Shown here: positions 24,931 to 32,285 of the stretch, one piece after another
How the letters are laid out: each line of letters starts with the position of its first letter
Numbering within the stretch: the stretch's first letter is position 1
Source of the DNA: Acidobacteriota bacterium
GTDB taxonomy: Bacteria > Acidobacteriota > Terriglobia > Bryobacterales > Bryobacteraceae
NCBI GenBank assembly: GCA_025353165.1
Contig: JANXRE010000172.1
Span: 1-32,285, forward strand
Reading direction: 5' to 3'
DNA: 32,285 bases
The notes under the pieces: model-generated
Databases searched by the model: none
The model's input: only the letters and a program-made list of their open reading frames with translations
Told to the model about the DNA's origin: nothing
Translations under genes and position numbers: made by a program

Positions 24931-25650
24931 TCAGAAGCTTCGCGGGGCCAGGTTTACTACGTCGTCTACACGCATCGTTTCTTTTACGACGAAGGGCTCG
25001 CCGTATTTCACCCCGATCTGATTGCCGTAGAATCGCGCGATGGCGGCCAGGCGCTCCCGGATTTCCGATTGCGTCGGGAACAGGCCCGAGGCGTTCGGCT
25101 GCTCTCCGTACTGCGATTCGTAGGCCAGCAGCGCTTCCATTCGCCGGTCGAAGTATGGCGAGATGTCCACGACAAAAGTCGGCTTCACGTTTGCGTACAT
25201 CGAGGAGTAGAGGATTTTTTGCGGGCGATGGGGTTCGGTGGTTTCGTCCAGCTTCTTTAGCCCCGCCAGGAAGCAGGCTTCGTAGCCGATCTCGCAGGCG
25301 CGATAGTGGTCGGGGTGGCGGCCCTCCCAGTACGGAAGGATCACCGTCCGCGGCCGCAGACGCCGCACAAAGGCGGCCAGCGCGGTCCGGTAGTGCAGCG
25401 TGTTTTCGAGTTTCGCGTCGGGGAAGCGGCAGTTCCCGCGCCACGCCGCGCGGAGAAGAACGCGGGCGCGTTCCGCTTCCTCGAGACGCGTTTCCGGAGT
25501 GCCGCGGGTGCCCATGTCGCCCGCCGTCAGATCGAGGATGCCGGTGCGGTAGCCGGCTTCCACCATTTTAAGAAGCGTGCCTCCGCAGGTTTGCTCGACA
25601 TCGTCCGGATGGGCCGCGATGGCCAGAACGTCCAGGGGTCTTTCTACCAT
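24931..25650 (-). CDS. bshB1: LmbE/PIG-L deacetylase, bacillithiol BshB1 type
   Basis: 239 residues from MVERPLDVLAIAAHPDD. Zn-dependent N-acetylglucosamine deacetylase fold: AAHPDDVE (14-17 core metal site), DLTAGDMGTRGTPETRLEEA, and EGRHPDHYRA (His 112, Asp 114, His 115). The GTRGTPETRLEEA stretch and the VDISPYFDRRMEALLAYESQ end are typical of BshB1, which deacetylates GlcNAc-malate to GlcN-malate in bacillithiol synthesis. BshA and BshC are not in the window, so the pathway is inferred. The start overlaps the rhomboid stop by one base (TAATG); the open frame upstream is antisense noise within that gene. Confidence 0.87.
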   Translation of the reverse strand: MVERPLDVLAIAAHPDDVEQTCGGTLLKMVEAGYRTGILDLTAGDMGTRGTPETRLEEAERARVLLRAAWRGNCRFPDAKLENTLHYRTALAAFVRRLRPRTVILPYWEGRHPDHYRACEIGYEACFLAGLKKLDETTEPHRPQKILYSSMYANVKPTFVVDISPYFDRRMEALLAYESQYGEQPNASGLFPTQSEIRERLAAIARFYGNQIGVKYGEPFVVKETMRVDDVVNLAPRSF

Positions 25651-26297
25651 TACTGCCACTGCTTCCACCTCCGCTTCTCGCCGAACAGATTGATCAGCAG
25701 CATGCCCGCGAGGAATCCGCCGACGTGGGCAAACCAGGCGGTTCCGCCGTTGGAGACCTGCGCATAACGGATGGATCCGACGCCGCTGAAGAACTGGATC
25801 GCAAACCAGTACAGGAGCAGCAAGATCGCCGGGACCTCGATGGTCGTGAAGAACACGAAAATCGGCACCAGGGTGGTGATGCGGGCCCGGGGAAACTTGA
25901 TGACGTAGGCGCCCATCACGCCCGCGATCGCGCCACTGGCGCCGATGGTCGGGATGCGCGAGAAGGGGTTCAAGAACACATGGATCAATCCCGCGGCCAG
26001 GCCGCACAAGAGGTAGAACAACAGGAATTTTCCCGACCCGATCACGTCTTCCACGTTCCGGCCGAAAACCCAGAGAAACCACATGTTCCCGATTACATGC
26101 AGCCACCCTCCATGCAGAAACATGGAGGTCAACAGGGTGGACATCCGAAGGCGGTCCGGCACGATTCCGTAATGAGTTTCGAGCACGCCCGGAGGGAGGA
26201 GCCGCCCGTAGAAAAAGATAACGATGTTCAGGACGATGAGGATGAGCGTGACGGTGGCCGTCGAATAGGTATGCTCGGTGGATCGGAGTGGAATCAT
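25650..26297 (-). CDS. Rhomboid-family intramembrane serine protease
   Basis: 215 residues, about six membrane helices. The catalytic Ser 121 lies in TIGASGAIAGVMGAY (GxSG motif) and the catalytic His 191 in WFAHVGGFLAG. Asn 71 in HVIGNMWFLWVFG follows the HxxxN oxyanion-region pattern (His 67). It cleaves single-pass membrane proteins within the bilayer; the substrate is unknown. The start is the ATG overlapping the pfkB stop by four bases (ATGA). It is sandwiched between a sugar kinase and a BshB1-like enzyme, an arrangement with no obvious shared pathway. Confidence 0.93.
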   Translation of the reverse strand: MIPLRSTEHTYSTATVTLILIVLNIVIFFYGRLLPPGVLETHYGIVPDRLRMSTLLTSMFLHGGWLHVIGNMWFLWVFGRNVEDVIGSGKFLLFYLLCGLAAGLIHVFLNPFSRIPTIGASGAIAGVMGAYVIKFPRARITTLVPIFVFFTTIEVPAILLLLYWFAIQFFSGVGSIRYAQVSNGGTAWFAHVGGFLAGMLLINLFGEKRRWKQWQ

Positions 26298-27241
26298 GGT
26301 TTCGCGGCGAATTCGTAATCCCGGTGGGATCGCCGCTCCGCGCGGCCCATCAGAGCCCGCGCCTGCTCCACCGTCGCGATCCGGCCCCGCGCTCCGAGGG
26401 CGGTGCAGTTCACAGCCGCCATGGCGTTGGCGAATTCGAGCATTTCGCCGATGGGCATGCCCTGCAAAACAGCATAACAAACGGCCCCGTGAAACACGTC
26501 TCCGGCGCCGGTGGTGTCCACGCAATTCACGATGTAGGCCGGGGAATAGAGGAAGCGTCCGCCGACGCGGGCCAGGGCTCCGTGGGCGCCCAGCGTCATG
26601 GCCGCCACCCTCATGCCGTACTCAGTCTGAATCATCTCCAGCGCTTTCATTGGATCGCGCTCATTCGTCCATTGCACCGGGAATTCCGAGCTCGCGATCA
26701 GGTAGTCGACGTTCGGCAGCACCTGTTCGAAGCCGTGGTAGGTGGTGTCGATGTCCAGTGTCACGGGGATTCCGTTGTGGCGCGCGATTTGCGCGGCTCG
26801 CGCCACGGCGAGGGTGTCCGATCCGTCAATGTGTAGTAAGCGGGCGCAGGTAATCTTCTCGGGCGTAATCTCCTCGGGTCGCAGCTTCAAACAATCAGAA
26901 CGCTGCCAGAGCACCGTTCGTTCCCCGGTGGATTGGTCGATAAGGATGTAGGCGGTTTGGTTCGGGCAGTTGCTCCGCACGAGGACGTCGTCGAGGTTGA
27001 TGCCGCTGCCTCGCAGGCTTTCGAGTTGAATGCGGGCTCTTTCATCGTCTCCTACCGTGCCCACATATTTCACTCGCAGCCCGAGTTTGGCGCAGGTTAC
27101 CATGGCGCTGGCGACCTGGCCTCCCGGGCTCAGGATCTCGGATTCGAAGGGGACTTTGCCGGCGTAGGCGGGGAATTTGGGGAGGAGTAGTAAGGTGTCG
27201 GTGGCGTTCTGGCCGATGCCTACGACGTCAAAAGAGGTCAA
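26294..27241 (-). CDS. PfkB-family carbohydrate kinase
   Basis: 315 residues from a TTG start with GAAGGG eight bases upstream; the longer frame to an ATG at 27313 runs through the hairpin repeat and is rejected. Ribokinase-like signatures: the N-terminal FDVVGIGQNATDT, the PGGQVASAM substrate loop, and DTTGAGDVFHGAVCYA with the catalytic Asp of GAGD. The family phosphorylates sugars, sugar phosphates or nucleosides with ATP; the substrate is not deducible here. It heads a three-gene operon (kinase, rhomboid, BshB1-like) with overlapping stops and starts. Confidence 0.88.
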   Translation of the reverse strand: MTSFDVVGIGQNATDTLLLLPKFPAYAGKVPFESEILSPGGQVASAMVTCAKLGLRVKYVGTVGDDERARIQLESLRGSGINLDDVLVRSNCPNQTAYILIDQSTGERTVLWQRSDCLKLRPEEITPEKITCARLLHIDGSDTLAVARAAQIARHNGIPVTLDIDTTYHGFEQVLPNVDYLIASSEFPVQWTNERDPMKALEMIQTEYGMRVAAMTLGAHGALARVGGRFLYSPAYIVNCVDTTGAGDVFHGAVCYAVLQGMPIGEMLEFANAMAAVNCTALGARGRIATVEQARALMGRAERRSHRDYEFAAKP

Positions 27242-27266
27242 GCGGGTTTCCCTTCGATGGAAGACA

Positions 27267-27315
27267 GGCGTCGCCAGGAGTGGCGACGCGGCGCGCATGA
27301 GTGCGTACGCCACGT
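27267..27315 (+). repeat. Double-hairpin interspersed repeat, copy 3
   Basis: 49-bp copy lacking the first ~9 bases of the other two. First stem GCGTCGCCA / TGGCGACGC at 27268-27276 / 27281-27289, perfect, loop GGAG. The second stem at 27291-27297 / 27302-27308 is weaker (GCGCGCA against TGCGTAC), loop TGAG. It lies between the pfkB start and the end of the PHP-hydrolase gene, in the same orientation as the other copies. Confidence 0.85.
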
Positions 27316-27329
27316 CAATCCTGGATTGG

Positions 27330-29225
27330 TCATATTGTGGAAGACATAAACTTTAGGATCTCACTTGTCACCGGATTTTCGTCGATGATTTCGGAGATGT
27401 GGTTCTCGCGGGGGAGGTATACCAGAGTGGATTTGACGAAGGCCTTCCTCAGTTCCGCATCCATTCGGCGCGCTTGCGCGGGTAGACCGAAATAGTCCCA
27501 TTGGCAGTACAGGATCAGGAACGGCGGAGCATCGCGCCGCACGTACTTCAAGGGCGATGCCGCGGCTCCGAAAGCCGGGAGACTGGACAGGTCGTAGACT
27601 CCGCTGATCGAGACTACTGCGCGGATGGCGTCGGCCGGCAACTGGAATTGCTTCAGCCACTGGGGATCGAGCGCCAGCAGCGACGCCAGGTGGCCTCCCG
27701 CCGAATGCCCGGCCACGACGATGCGCTTCGGGTCTCCACCGTACTTCGATATATATTGATGCGTCCAGGCGAAAGCCGCGGCGGCATCCTCGATCTGCGC
27801 CGGATGCGGATTGGCGGGCATCAGGCGATAGCTCGGGATCACTACGACGTAGCCTTCCTTCGCGAAGCGATTCCCCAGGAACGTGTAATTCGAACGGTCG
27901 CCCTCCCGCCAGCCGCCGCCGTGGAGGAACATCAGGACCGGCGCGTTCGTTTTCCCGGCCGGCAGGTAGACGTCCAGTTGGTGCTTGGCCGCGTCCATTG
28001 GTTTGCCCTCGGCGTATGGGATGTTTCTCGCCACGGTGACGCCGGGGCTGAGGGCCGCACCCGGTAGCCGGCGTTCCTCCGGTGAGGGCTGGTAGAAGTA
28101 GAACGGATTGGTGTAGATCCACGGCCGGTCCTCCCCGTCGACGGTCAGCCGCGCCTCCAGCCGGTACGCGCCCGGCTCCCGTGGGACGAACACGGCCTTA
28201 ACGCCGGAGGACTCGGACACGACCTTCCCGTCGCGGAGGATGCGAATCGTCGCCGGCACCGGCAGGTGGGCCTCGAGGTTGGTTTTTCCGGACATCGGCA
28301 CGCGGTCGCCCATGTCGAAGACGCCCAGATTGTTCTCGGCGACCATGAGGAAGCCGGCGGGATCGCACAACCAGTCGTGCGCGACGTAGGCGTGGCCTTC
28401 GCGCAGGGATTGGCGGACGCCCGGCTCGGTGAGATCGCGGGCCAGGATGTGGGTGCTCAGGTTGCGGAACGCGACTTCGTAGGGATCGAACACCACGCCC
28501 TGGAAGACCTGGTTGCGGTGGGCGTCGTTCGCGCCGATCCCAGTGAACGGGCGCTGGGCGGTGACCGCGTCCCACTTGGCCAGGTACTCCGGGAGACTAT
28601 CGGTTCCCGCCGCGAAGACTTCGTCGGGGTACTGGCGCTGATTTTCGGCCAGTTTGCGCCAGTCGCGCGGTTTGGCCATGGCGGCTCGGACGTAGCCGTA
28701 GACCTCTTTGTGGACTTCGGCGTCGGCGTGCCGGTTATAAATCTCCGTTCCGTCGAAGCCGTCCGGCCGCGGGTCCGGGATCTCCTCGAGATGCGACCAG
28801 AATTTGAGGTCGCTGGAGGCCGAGGGGAAGCGGAGCGCGTGGTCGTCCTCGGAACCGGGAATAAATAGGATGCCGTCGCGCAGGCCGCTCCAGGTATCGG
28901 GTTTCGGGTCCGCTCCCTTACGGTCGCGGCTCGGTATCGGGTTGTGATCGGTCCAGAGCACGATGTCCACTCCGGCCTGCTTTGCGCCGGCGAGGGCTTG
29001 TTCCCGGGTGCCGAGAGTATGGGGAGCGTCTTCGGCGTGGATGTAAATTACCGCGCGGTAGTCGCGGTAGATGCCGTTTAGCGGGACGTTGACGCGATCG
29101 CGCATCCAGCGCAGGCGCTGTTGGTGAACGGCTTCGAGGTGCGCGGGCTGGAGACGCTGGAGGGAGGTCAGGTGGTCGGCGGCGAATATCGCCGGAGCCG
29201 CGAGCAGAGCCAGGCGGAACAACAC
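27330..29225 (-). CDS. PHP-domain / alpha-beta hydrolase fusion, exported
   Basis: 631 residues from a GTG start; residues 1-16 (LFRLALLAAPAIFAA) look like a signal peptide. The first ~300 residues carry PHP-type metal-site motifs: IYIHAEDAPHTLG, VLWTDHNPIPS, IPGSEDDH and GIGANDAHRN. After a beta-sandwich-like linker (~300-390), an esterase of the BD-FAE/HSL type follows: oxyanion HGGGW at 435-439, nucleophile Ser 508 in VAGHSAGGH, Asp 577 in CQWDYFG and His 609 in ENHISE. It is thus a bifunctional secreted enzyme with a metal-dependent phosphoesterase-like half and a carboxyl-esterase half. The substrate is unknown. It starts three bases after the methyltransferase stop. Confidence 0.85.
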   Translation of the reverse strand: MLFRLALLAAPAIFAADHLTSLQRLQPAHLEAVHQQRLRWMRDRVNVPLNGIYRDYRAVIYIHAEDAPHTLGTREQALAGAKQAGVDIVLWTDHNPIPSRDRKGADPKPDTWSGLRDGILFIPGSEDDHALRFPSASSDLKFWSHLEEIPDPRPDGFDGTEIYNRHADAEVHKEVYGYVRAAMAKPRDWRKLAENQRQYPDEVFAAGTDSLPEYLAKWDAVTAQRPFTGIGANDAHRNQVFQGVVFDPYEVAFRNLSTHILARDLTEPGVRQSLREGHAYVAHDWLCDPAGFLMVAENNLGVFDMGDRVPMSGKTNLEAHLPVPATIRILRDGKVVSESSGVKAVFVPREPGAYRLEARLTVDGEDRPWIYTNPFYFYQPSPEERRLPGAALSPGVTVARNIPYAEGKPMDAAKHQLDVYLPAGKTNAPVLMFLHGGGWREGDRSNYTFLGNRFAKEGYVVVIPSYRLMPANPHPAQIEDAAAAFAWTHQYISKYGGDPKRIVVAGHSAGGHLASLLALDPQWLKQFQLPADAIRAVVSISGVYDLSSLPAFGAAASPLKYVRRDAPPFLILYCQWDYFGLPAQARRMDAELRKAFVKSTLVYLPRENHISEIIDENPVTSEILKFMSSTI

Positions 29226-29228
29226 TGC

Positions 29229-29783
29229 CTAATTCTTCACGGGCGGCATCTCGTACAAGTAGATGACATGGCCGGGGTGGTCGTCCGTGCGGTCCACGCG
29301 CACCGGCTTCCAGCCAGGAACGGCGAAGGAGTACGACAGAACTCGCGAGCCGGGTTTCAAATACATCTCGAGCCGGGGGCGCAATTCCTCGTTCAATTGG
29401 GTTTGCAGGAAGATCACGACGACGTCGGCGAGCGCCAAGTCGGCTTGCAGCAGGTCGCCCTGAATGACCTTCGCCCTGTCCTCCAGGCCGAACTTCGAAA
29501 TACGATCGTTCGCGGACTTGACCAGCTTCCCGTCGATCTCGATGCCGACCGCCTTTACGCCATACCGGCGGGCGGCGCCGATCACGATTCGGCCGTCGCC
29601 GGCGCCCAGATCGTACAACGTCTCACCGGGTTTCAGCGCGGCTAGCTCCAGGATGCGGTCCACGGTGCGGAACGGGGAAGAGACGTACGGCGCCAGTTTC
29701 AGGGCGTACGGCGGAGTTTGGGCCACGACCGGAAGGGACAAGAGGATGAGAGCTTGAACTGTCCAGCGCGATGCGGCGGTCAT
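29229..29783 (-). CDS. Class I SAM-dependent methyltransferase-like protein with signal peptide
   Basis: 184 residues. The Rossmann SAM site is clear: ETLYDLGAGDGRIVIGAARR (motif I about 58-65), VGIEID with the ribose-binding acid, and the QGDLLQADL motif. The N-terminus, MTAASRWTVQALILLSLPVVAQT, is a convincing signal peptide, unexpected for an enzyme needing cytoplasmic SAM. Proteins of this design recur in Acidobacteriota and their role is unclear. It is co-oriented with the PHP-hydrolase gene, three bases apart. Confidence 0.83.
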   Translation of the reverse strand: MTAASRWTVQALILLSLPVVAQTPPYALKLAPYVSSPFRTVDRILELAALKPGETLYDLGAGDGRIVIGAARRYGVKAVGIEIDGKLVKSANDRISKFGLEDRAKVIQGDLLQADLALADVVVIFLQTQLNEELRPRLEMYLKPGSRVLSYSFAVPGWKPVRVDRTDDHPGHVIYLYEMPPVKN

Positions 29784-29844
29784 AAATTTGATTCTACTTA
29801 AGAATACGCGACCGCGGCAGTGACGGTTCCTCTTTTAATGGCGG

Positions 29845-31053
29845 CTATTGCGTTGCCACCGCGAGACTGATTCGCCCGACCTTCGCCTTCACTACCCGCG
29901 ACACCAGATCGCTCACCGCGAACCACAGATCCCGGGGCCGGGAGATGGTGTACTCCGTGCCGCGGAAGAAATGCACCGCCCGGCTGATGGAGTCGCGCCA
30001 GGGCGCGGCCTGGGGGGAGAGGTTGTAGTTCATGTAAAAAACCGGGTAGCGCACGTCGCCTACTTCCTTCAGGTCGTCCTGGGGGACATTGGCGTCCAGC
30101 ATCACCTTGGGTCCGGCGAACACCAGCGCGTCGGGAGGATCCGCGGTGTTGACCTCCTGCTTAATCAGGTCGGTGAGAAACTCCGTGTCGCCGTGCTTCT
30201 GGCCGAGCCTTTTGAGGTCGACGGTTCCCAGGCTCAGGGACGTGAGGGCTTGACCCAGGGCCGGAAAGTCGATGCGGCTGCCGGACTCCTGGCGGTACAG
30301 GACGCGCTGCTCCTGCACGTTGAACGCGACAATCGAGAATCGTCCGATGTGGGGATCCCGCGCGATCTGGCGGAGGATGGAAACCAGGGCGCTGGTGTCG
30401 GCCGGTTGAAGGGCGGCGGACTCGTATTTCTGGGGCGCGAAGTTGACCAGCACCTTGACGTTCAGCGGCGGCTCGGTCTGAATCCGCTCGACCGGAGGAT
30501 CCTCCTTGAACTGTTCGCCGTCGGCGCCTTGGATGGTGGACGGGTTGATGGTCAAGGCGATCTGCTTGTCTTTGGCGGGCAGCTCGGCTTCCGAGTCCCA
30601 ACTGAACGAACAGACGCGCTCGGTCCGGTCCTTCATAAGCCAGTCGACGTGATAGGATCCCTCGCCCACGTCGAACACGCCCTGGAGGTAGGCGTCCCCC
30701 TTGGCGTCTTCTTCAATGGACGGGACTTTGAATCGCTGGCCGAAATAGACGTATTCGTCCTTGCGGTTGCCGGGGGCCACTCGAAAGACGATGCTCAGGG
30801 CATTCTCCGCGCCGGCGAGGTCCTTCATGGGAACGTCGATGTCGTAGCCGGTGTGGAATTTGAGATCGAAACCGAGGATGGGTTTCACTGGGGTCACGGT
30901 GCAGGGGAGATCCTTGCGAGTTTCCCCGGCCTCGAAGATGGCCATGTCGGAAGGCAGCAGCCGCACGCCGCCCTCGATCCCACGCGCAAGTGGTGCTTGC
31001 GCGCACACGATCGCCGACCCTGAGATCAAGCTGAGAATCAGGAGGCGTCGCAT
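29845..31053 (-). CDS. Secreted protein of unknown function
   Basis: 402 residues. Signal peptide MRRLLILSLISGSAIVCAQ. I do not recognise a named domain in the N-terminal half, which is beta-rich (RVAPGNRKDEYVYFGQRFKV, FDVGEGSYHVDWLMKDRTER). The C-terminal half reads like a von Willebrand-A-like alpha/beta fold (NVKVLVNFAPQK, IGRFSIVAFNVQEQRVLYRQ) but lacks a clean DxSxS metal site. It sits 61 bp upstream of the methyltransferase gene. The mRNA has an eight-pair hairpin at codons 17-24. Confidence 0.78.
   Translation of the reverse strand: MRRLLILSLISGSAIVCAQAPLARGIEGGVRLLPSDMAIFEAGETRKDLPCTVTPVKPILGFDLKFHTGYDIDVPMKDLAGAENALSIVFRVAPGNRKDEYVYFGQRFKVPSIEEDAKGDAYLQGVFDVGEGSYHVDWLMKDRTERVCSFSWDSEAELPAKDKQIALTINPSTIQGADGEQFKEDPPVERIQTEPPLNVKVLVNFAPQKYESAALQPADTSALVSILRQIARDPHIGRFSIVAFNVQEQRVLYRQESGSRIDFPALGQALTSLSLGTVDLKRLGQKHGDTEFLTDLIKQEVNTADPPDALVFAGPKVMLDANVPQDDLKEVGDVRYPVFYMNYNLSPQAAPWRDSISRAVHFFRGTEYTISRPRDLWFAVSDLVSRVVKAKVGRISLAVATQ
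30983..31003. repeat. Perfect inverted repeat inside the signal-peptide coding region
   Basis: CGCGCAAG and CTTGCGCG (eight pairs) flank the loop TGGTG. On the mRNA of the minus-strand gene it falls about 50-70 bases after the start codon, at the signal-peptidase junction. It may affect early translation or may be a short mobile palindrome. Confidence 0.4.
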
Positions 31054-31208
31054 GTTCTGCCCGGGTATCCCGTATTATGGCCCATCGCACAGGAATAGCA
31101 AATACAAAAATTCACTCGGACTCAAAGAGCAATCCGGGCACCATGATGTTCCCGGCCGCCGGCAGGATCTGTTGTCTCCGGATTGCCGACCTGTGATACA
31201 GTTCTGGC

Positions 31209-31706
31209 ATGGCCTCCCGCAGTGTCAATAAAGTGATCCTAGTGGGTCATCTCGGACGTGACGCCGAGACGAAATTCACTCCGTCGGGATCCTCCCTGAC
31301 TAAGTTCTCCGTGGCGACGAATCGCCGCGTGAAGGATCAACAAAGCGGAGAGTGGAAAGATGAGACCGACTGGACGAACGTCGTGCTCTGGAAGGCGGAA
31401 AATGTGGCCAACTACCTGACCAAGGGCAAGCAGGTCTACGTTGAGGGCCGGCTGCAAACCCGCAACTACGACGACAAGGACGGAAAAAAGGTCTACGCCA
31501 CGGAAGTTGTTGCCGAGGAAGTGATCCTGCTGTCCGGTGGCCGCGGCGAGGGTGTCGGGCCGGGTGCAGGTCCGGACGACGAGATGAGCCGTCCCCAGCG
31601 CTCCGCGCCACCAGCGCGCTCGGCGGGCGCGGGTCCAACCGCGGTGCCTGCCGCTCCCGAGCACGGCTTCGACGCCGGGATCACTGACGACGACGTGCCG
31701 TTCTAG
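31209..31706 (+). CDS. ssb: Single-stranded DNA-binding protein
   Basis: 165 residues. An N-terminal OB-fold (about 1-110: VNKVILVGHLGRDAETKFTP, DWTNVVLWKAENVANYLTKG, VYVEGRLQTRNYDDKDGKKV) binds ssDNA as a tetramer during replication, recombination and repair. A Gly/Pro-rich flexible linker follows (about 115-152), and the acidic tip ITDDDVPF is the docking peptide for partner proteins. It is full length with a normal tail. It is divergent from the secreted-protein gene at 31053. No clear Shine-Dalgarno sequence or promoter is visible in the 155-bp gap. Confidence 0.96.
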   Translation: MASRSVNKVILVGHLGRDAETKFTPSGSSLTKFSVATNRRVKDQQSGEWKDETDWTNVVLWKAENVANYLTKGKQVYVEGRLQTRNYDDKDGKKVYATEVVAEEVILLSGGRGEGVGPGAGPDDEMSRPQRSAPPARSAGAGPTAVPAAPEHGFDAGITDDDVPF

Positions 31707-31716
31707 GGCACAAACT

Positions 31717-31920
31717 TTCGATCGCAAGGGCGACGACCTATGGGCAGAGGCGAAACGCCGCTGCCGTCTGTCCGACGAAGAAATCCGGATGGCCAAGGAA
31801 CTTGGCTTCCAGCCCAGGTCCCTCCATCAAAAATATTCCGGGCTCCGACCCAACGGTGGAAGGCCCGGGTAAGCCAGTCGGTGCGCGGGCTCTACGATAA
31901 GAAATTCGGTTCTCGGCCCA
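31717..31920 (+). pseudogene. Frameshifted remnant of a small conserved protein
   Basis: Just after ssb, one frame reads FDRKGDDLWAEAKRRCRLSD then EEIRMAKELGFQPRSL. An extra C near 31825 shifts it to IKNIPGSDP, and a second shift between 31840 and 31853 gives QRWKARVSQSVRGLYDKKFG. Stitched together these make one continuous ~65-residue sequence resembling a family I remember for its MAKELG-x-NPRSLIKNIP and QRWKAPV-x-x-W motifs; its function is not known to me. There is no start codon in the first frame, so it is a decayed fragment. From 31921 to 32133 I see nothing convincing. Confidence 0.6.
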
Positions 31921-32133
31921 AGCCCGCGCCCGATCTCCATCCTCGCCCGAACGTGATCGAACTCCCCAACCGGGCTCATCGTTGGCCCGACAATCTCGAT
32001 ATTACCTTCCTGGCGATATATATCGAACTCCGGCTAAATCCGGAGTACATGACGCTTGCCGAAAATCTTCTTTGCTCGCTGCATAAAACAAAGGGCCCGT
32101 GAAAACGCCCGTTCAAAAGAAAGGGCCGACTGC

Positions 32134-32202
32134 GGATTCCGGGGGATGGCGATCACGAATCCGAAGTGATGGCGATCAGCATTCCGAACTGAAAACGATC
32201 GG
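32134..32202 (+). repeat. Three 23-bp tandem repeats, likely end of an IS21-type element
   Basis: Units at 32134, 32157 and 32180 are exactly 23 bp apart, each of the form (G/C)(A/G)-ATTCCG/ATCCG then GATGGCGATCA- or AAACGATCG-like. Degenerate copies may continue to about 32240. IS21-family elements carry multiple terminal repeats of about this length near their ends, bound by the transposase IstA, whose gene would lie beyond the right edge. The transposase itself is not seen, so the family assignment is inference. Confidence 0.45.
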
Positions 32203-32285
32203 TATTACGGTGGTAGTTCGGAAGGCTGATCGGCATCGGATTGGAACGACGGCGCAGGACAGTCGTGGCGAAGGACTCCACTGGT

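Overview
The window is high-GC bacterial chromosome. It most resembles a soil Acidobacteriota of the Bryobacterales / Candidatus Solibacter type. The pointers are an Oar-like TonB receptor with an N-terminal carboxypeptidase-regulatory domain, an ASPIC/UnbV protein, a GMC oxidoreductase paired with a gluconate-2-dehydrogenase subunit-3 protein, many secreted enzymes and an interspersed double-hairpin repeat. This assignment is inferred from gene content; there is no rRNA or tRNA in the window.

Layout. 1-414: 3' end of an FG-GAP/ASPIC-UnbV protein. 394-8493 (minus): one long, tightly packed transcription unit of seven genes (class III aminotransferase, lipoprotein phosphodiesterase-like AP enzyme, short sulfatase-like protein, membrane-anchored AP enzyme, 62-residue ribbon-helix-helix-like protein, membrane protein, secreted TPR protein), several joined by TGATG stop/start overlaps. 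8529-9672 (plus): glycine-zipper membrane protein and TPR protein. 9673-12044: dusB set among gene debris. 11989-15440: amidase, then a GMC dehydrogenase with its Tat-exported small subunit. 15490-18499 (plus): DedA-rhodanese fusion with an in-frame TGA, then enolase and phosphoglycerate mutase. 18496-21672 (minus): TonB-dependent receptor with a good sigma-70-type promoter. 21839-23699 (plus): secreted rhodanese, a structured intergenic stretch and a GH13 enzyme. 23734-24726 (minus): two toxin-antitoxin modules whose toxins are broken and whose antitoxins are intact. 24931-27241 (minus): pfkB kinase, rhomboid protease and BshB1-like deacetylase in an overlapping operon. 27330-31053 (minus): PHP-alpha/beta-hydrolase fusion, exported methyltransferase and a secreted acidobacterial-type protein. 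31209-32285 (plus): ssb, a frameshifted gene, and 23-bp tandem repeats that look like the end of an IS21-type element.

The strongest unusual signal is at 16276-16278. A TGA falls exactly at a cysteine position in the rhodanese active-site loop. The reading frame continues intact for 48 more codons through the rest of the domain, and a hairpin with bacterial SECIS-like geometry lies just downstream. This is a candidate selenocysteine rhodanese; a plain nonsense mutation or sequencing error is the alternative. Other points of interest are three copies of a double-hairpin repeat with compensatory base changes, the paired toxin decay flanked by a 14-bp direct repeat, and the AP-superfamily operon.
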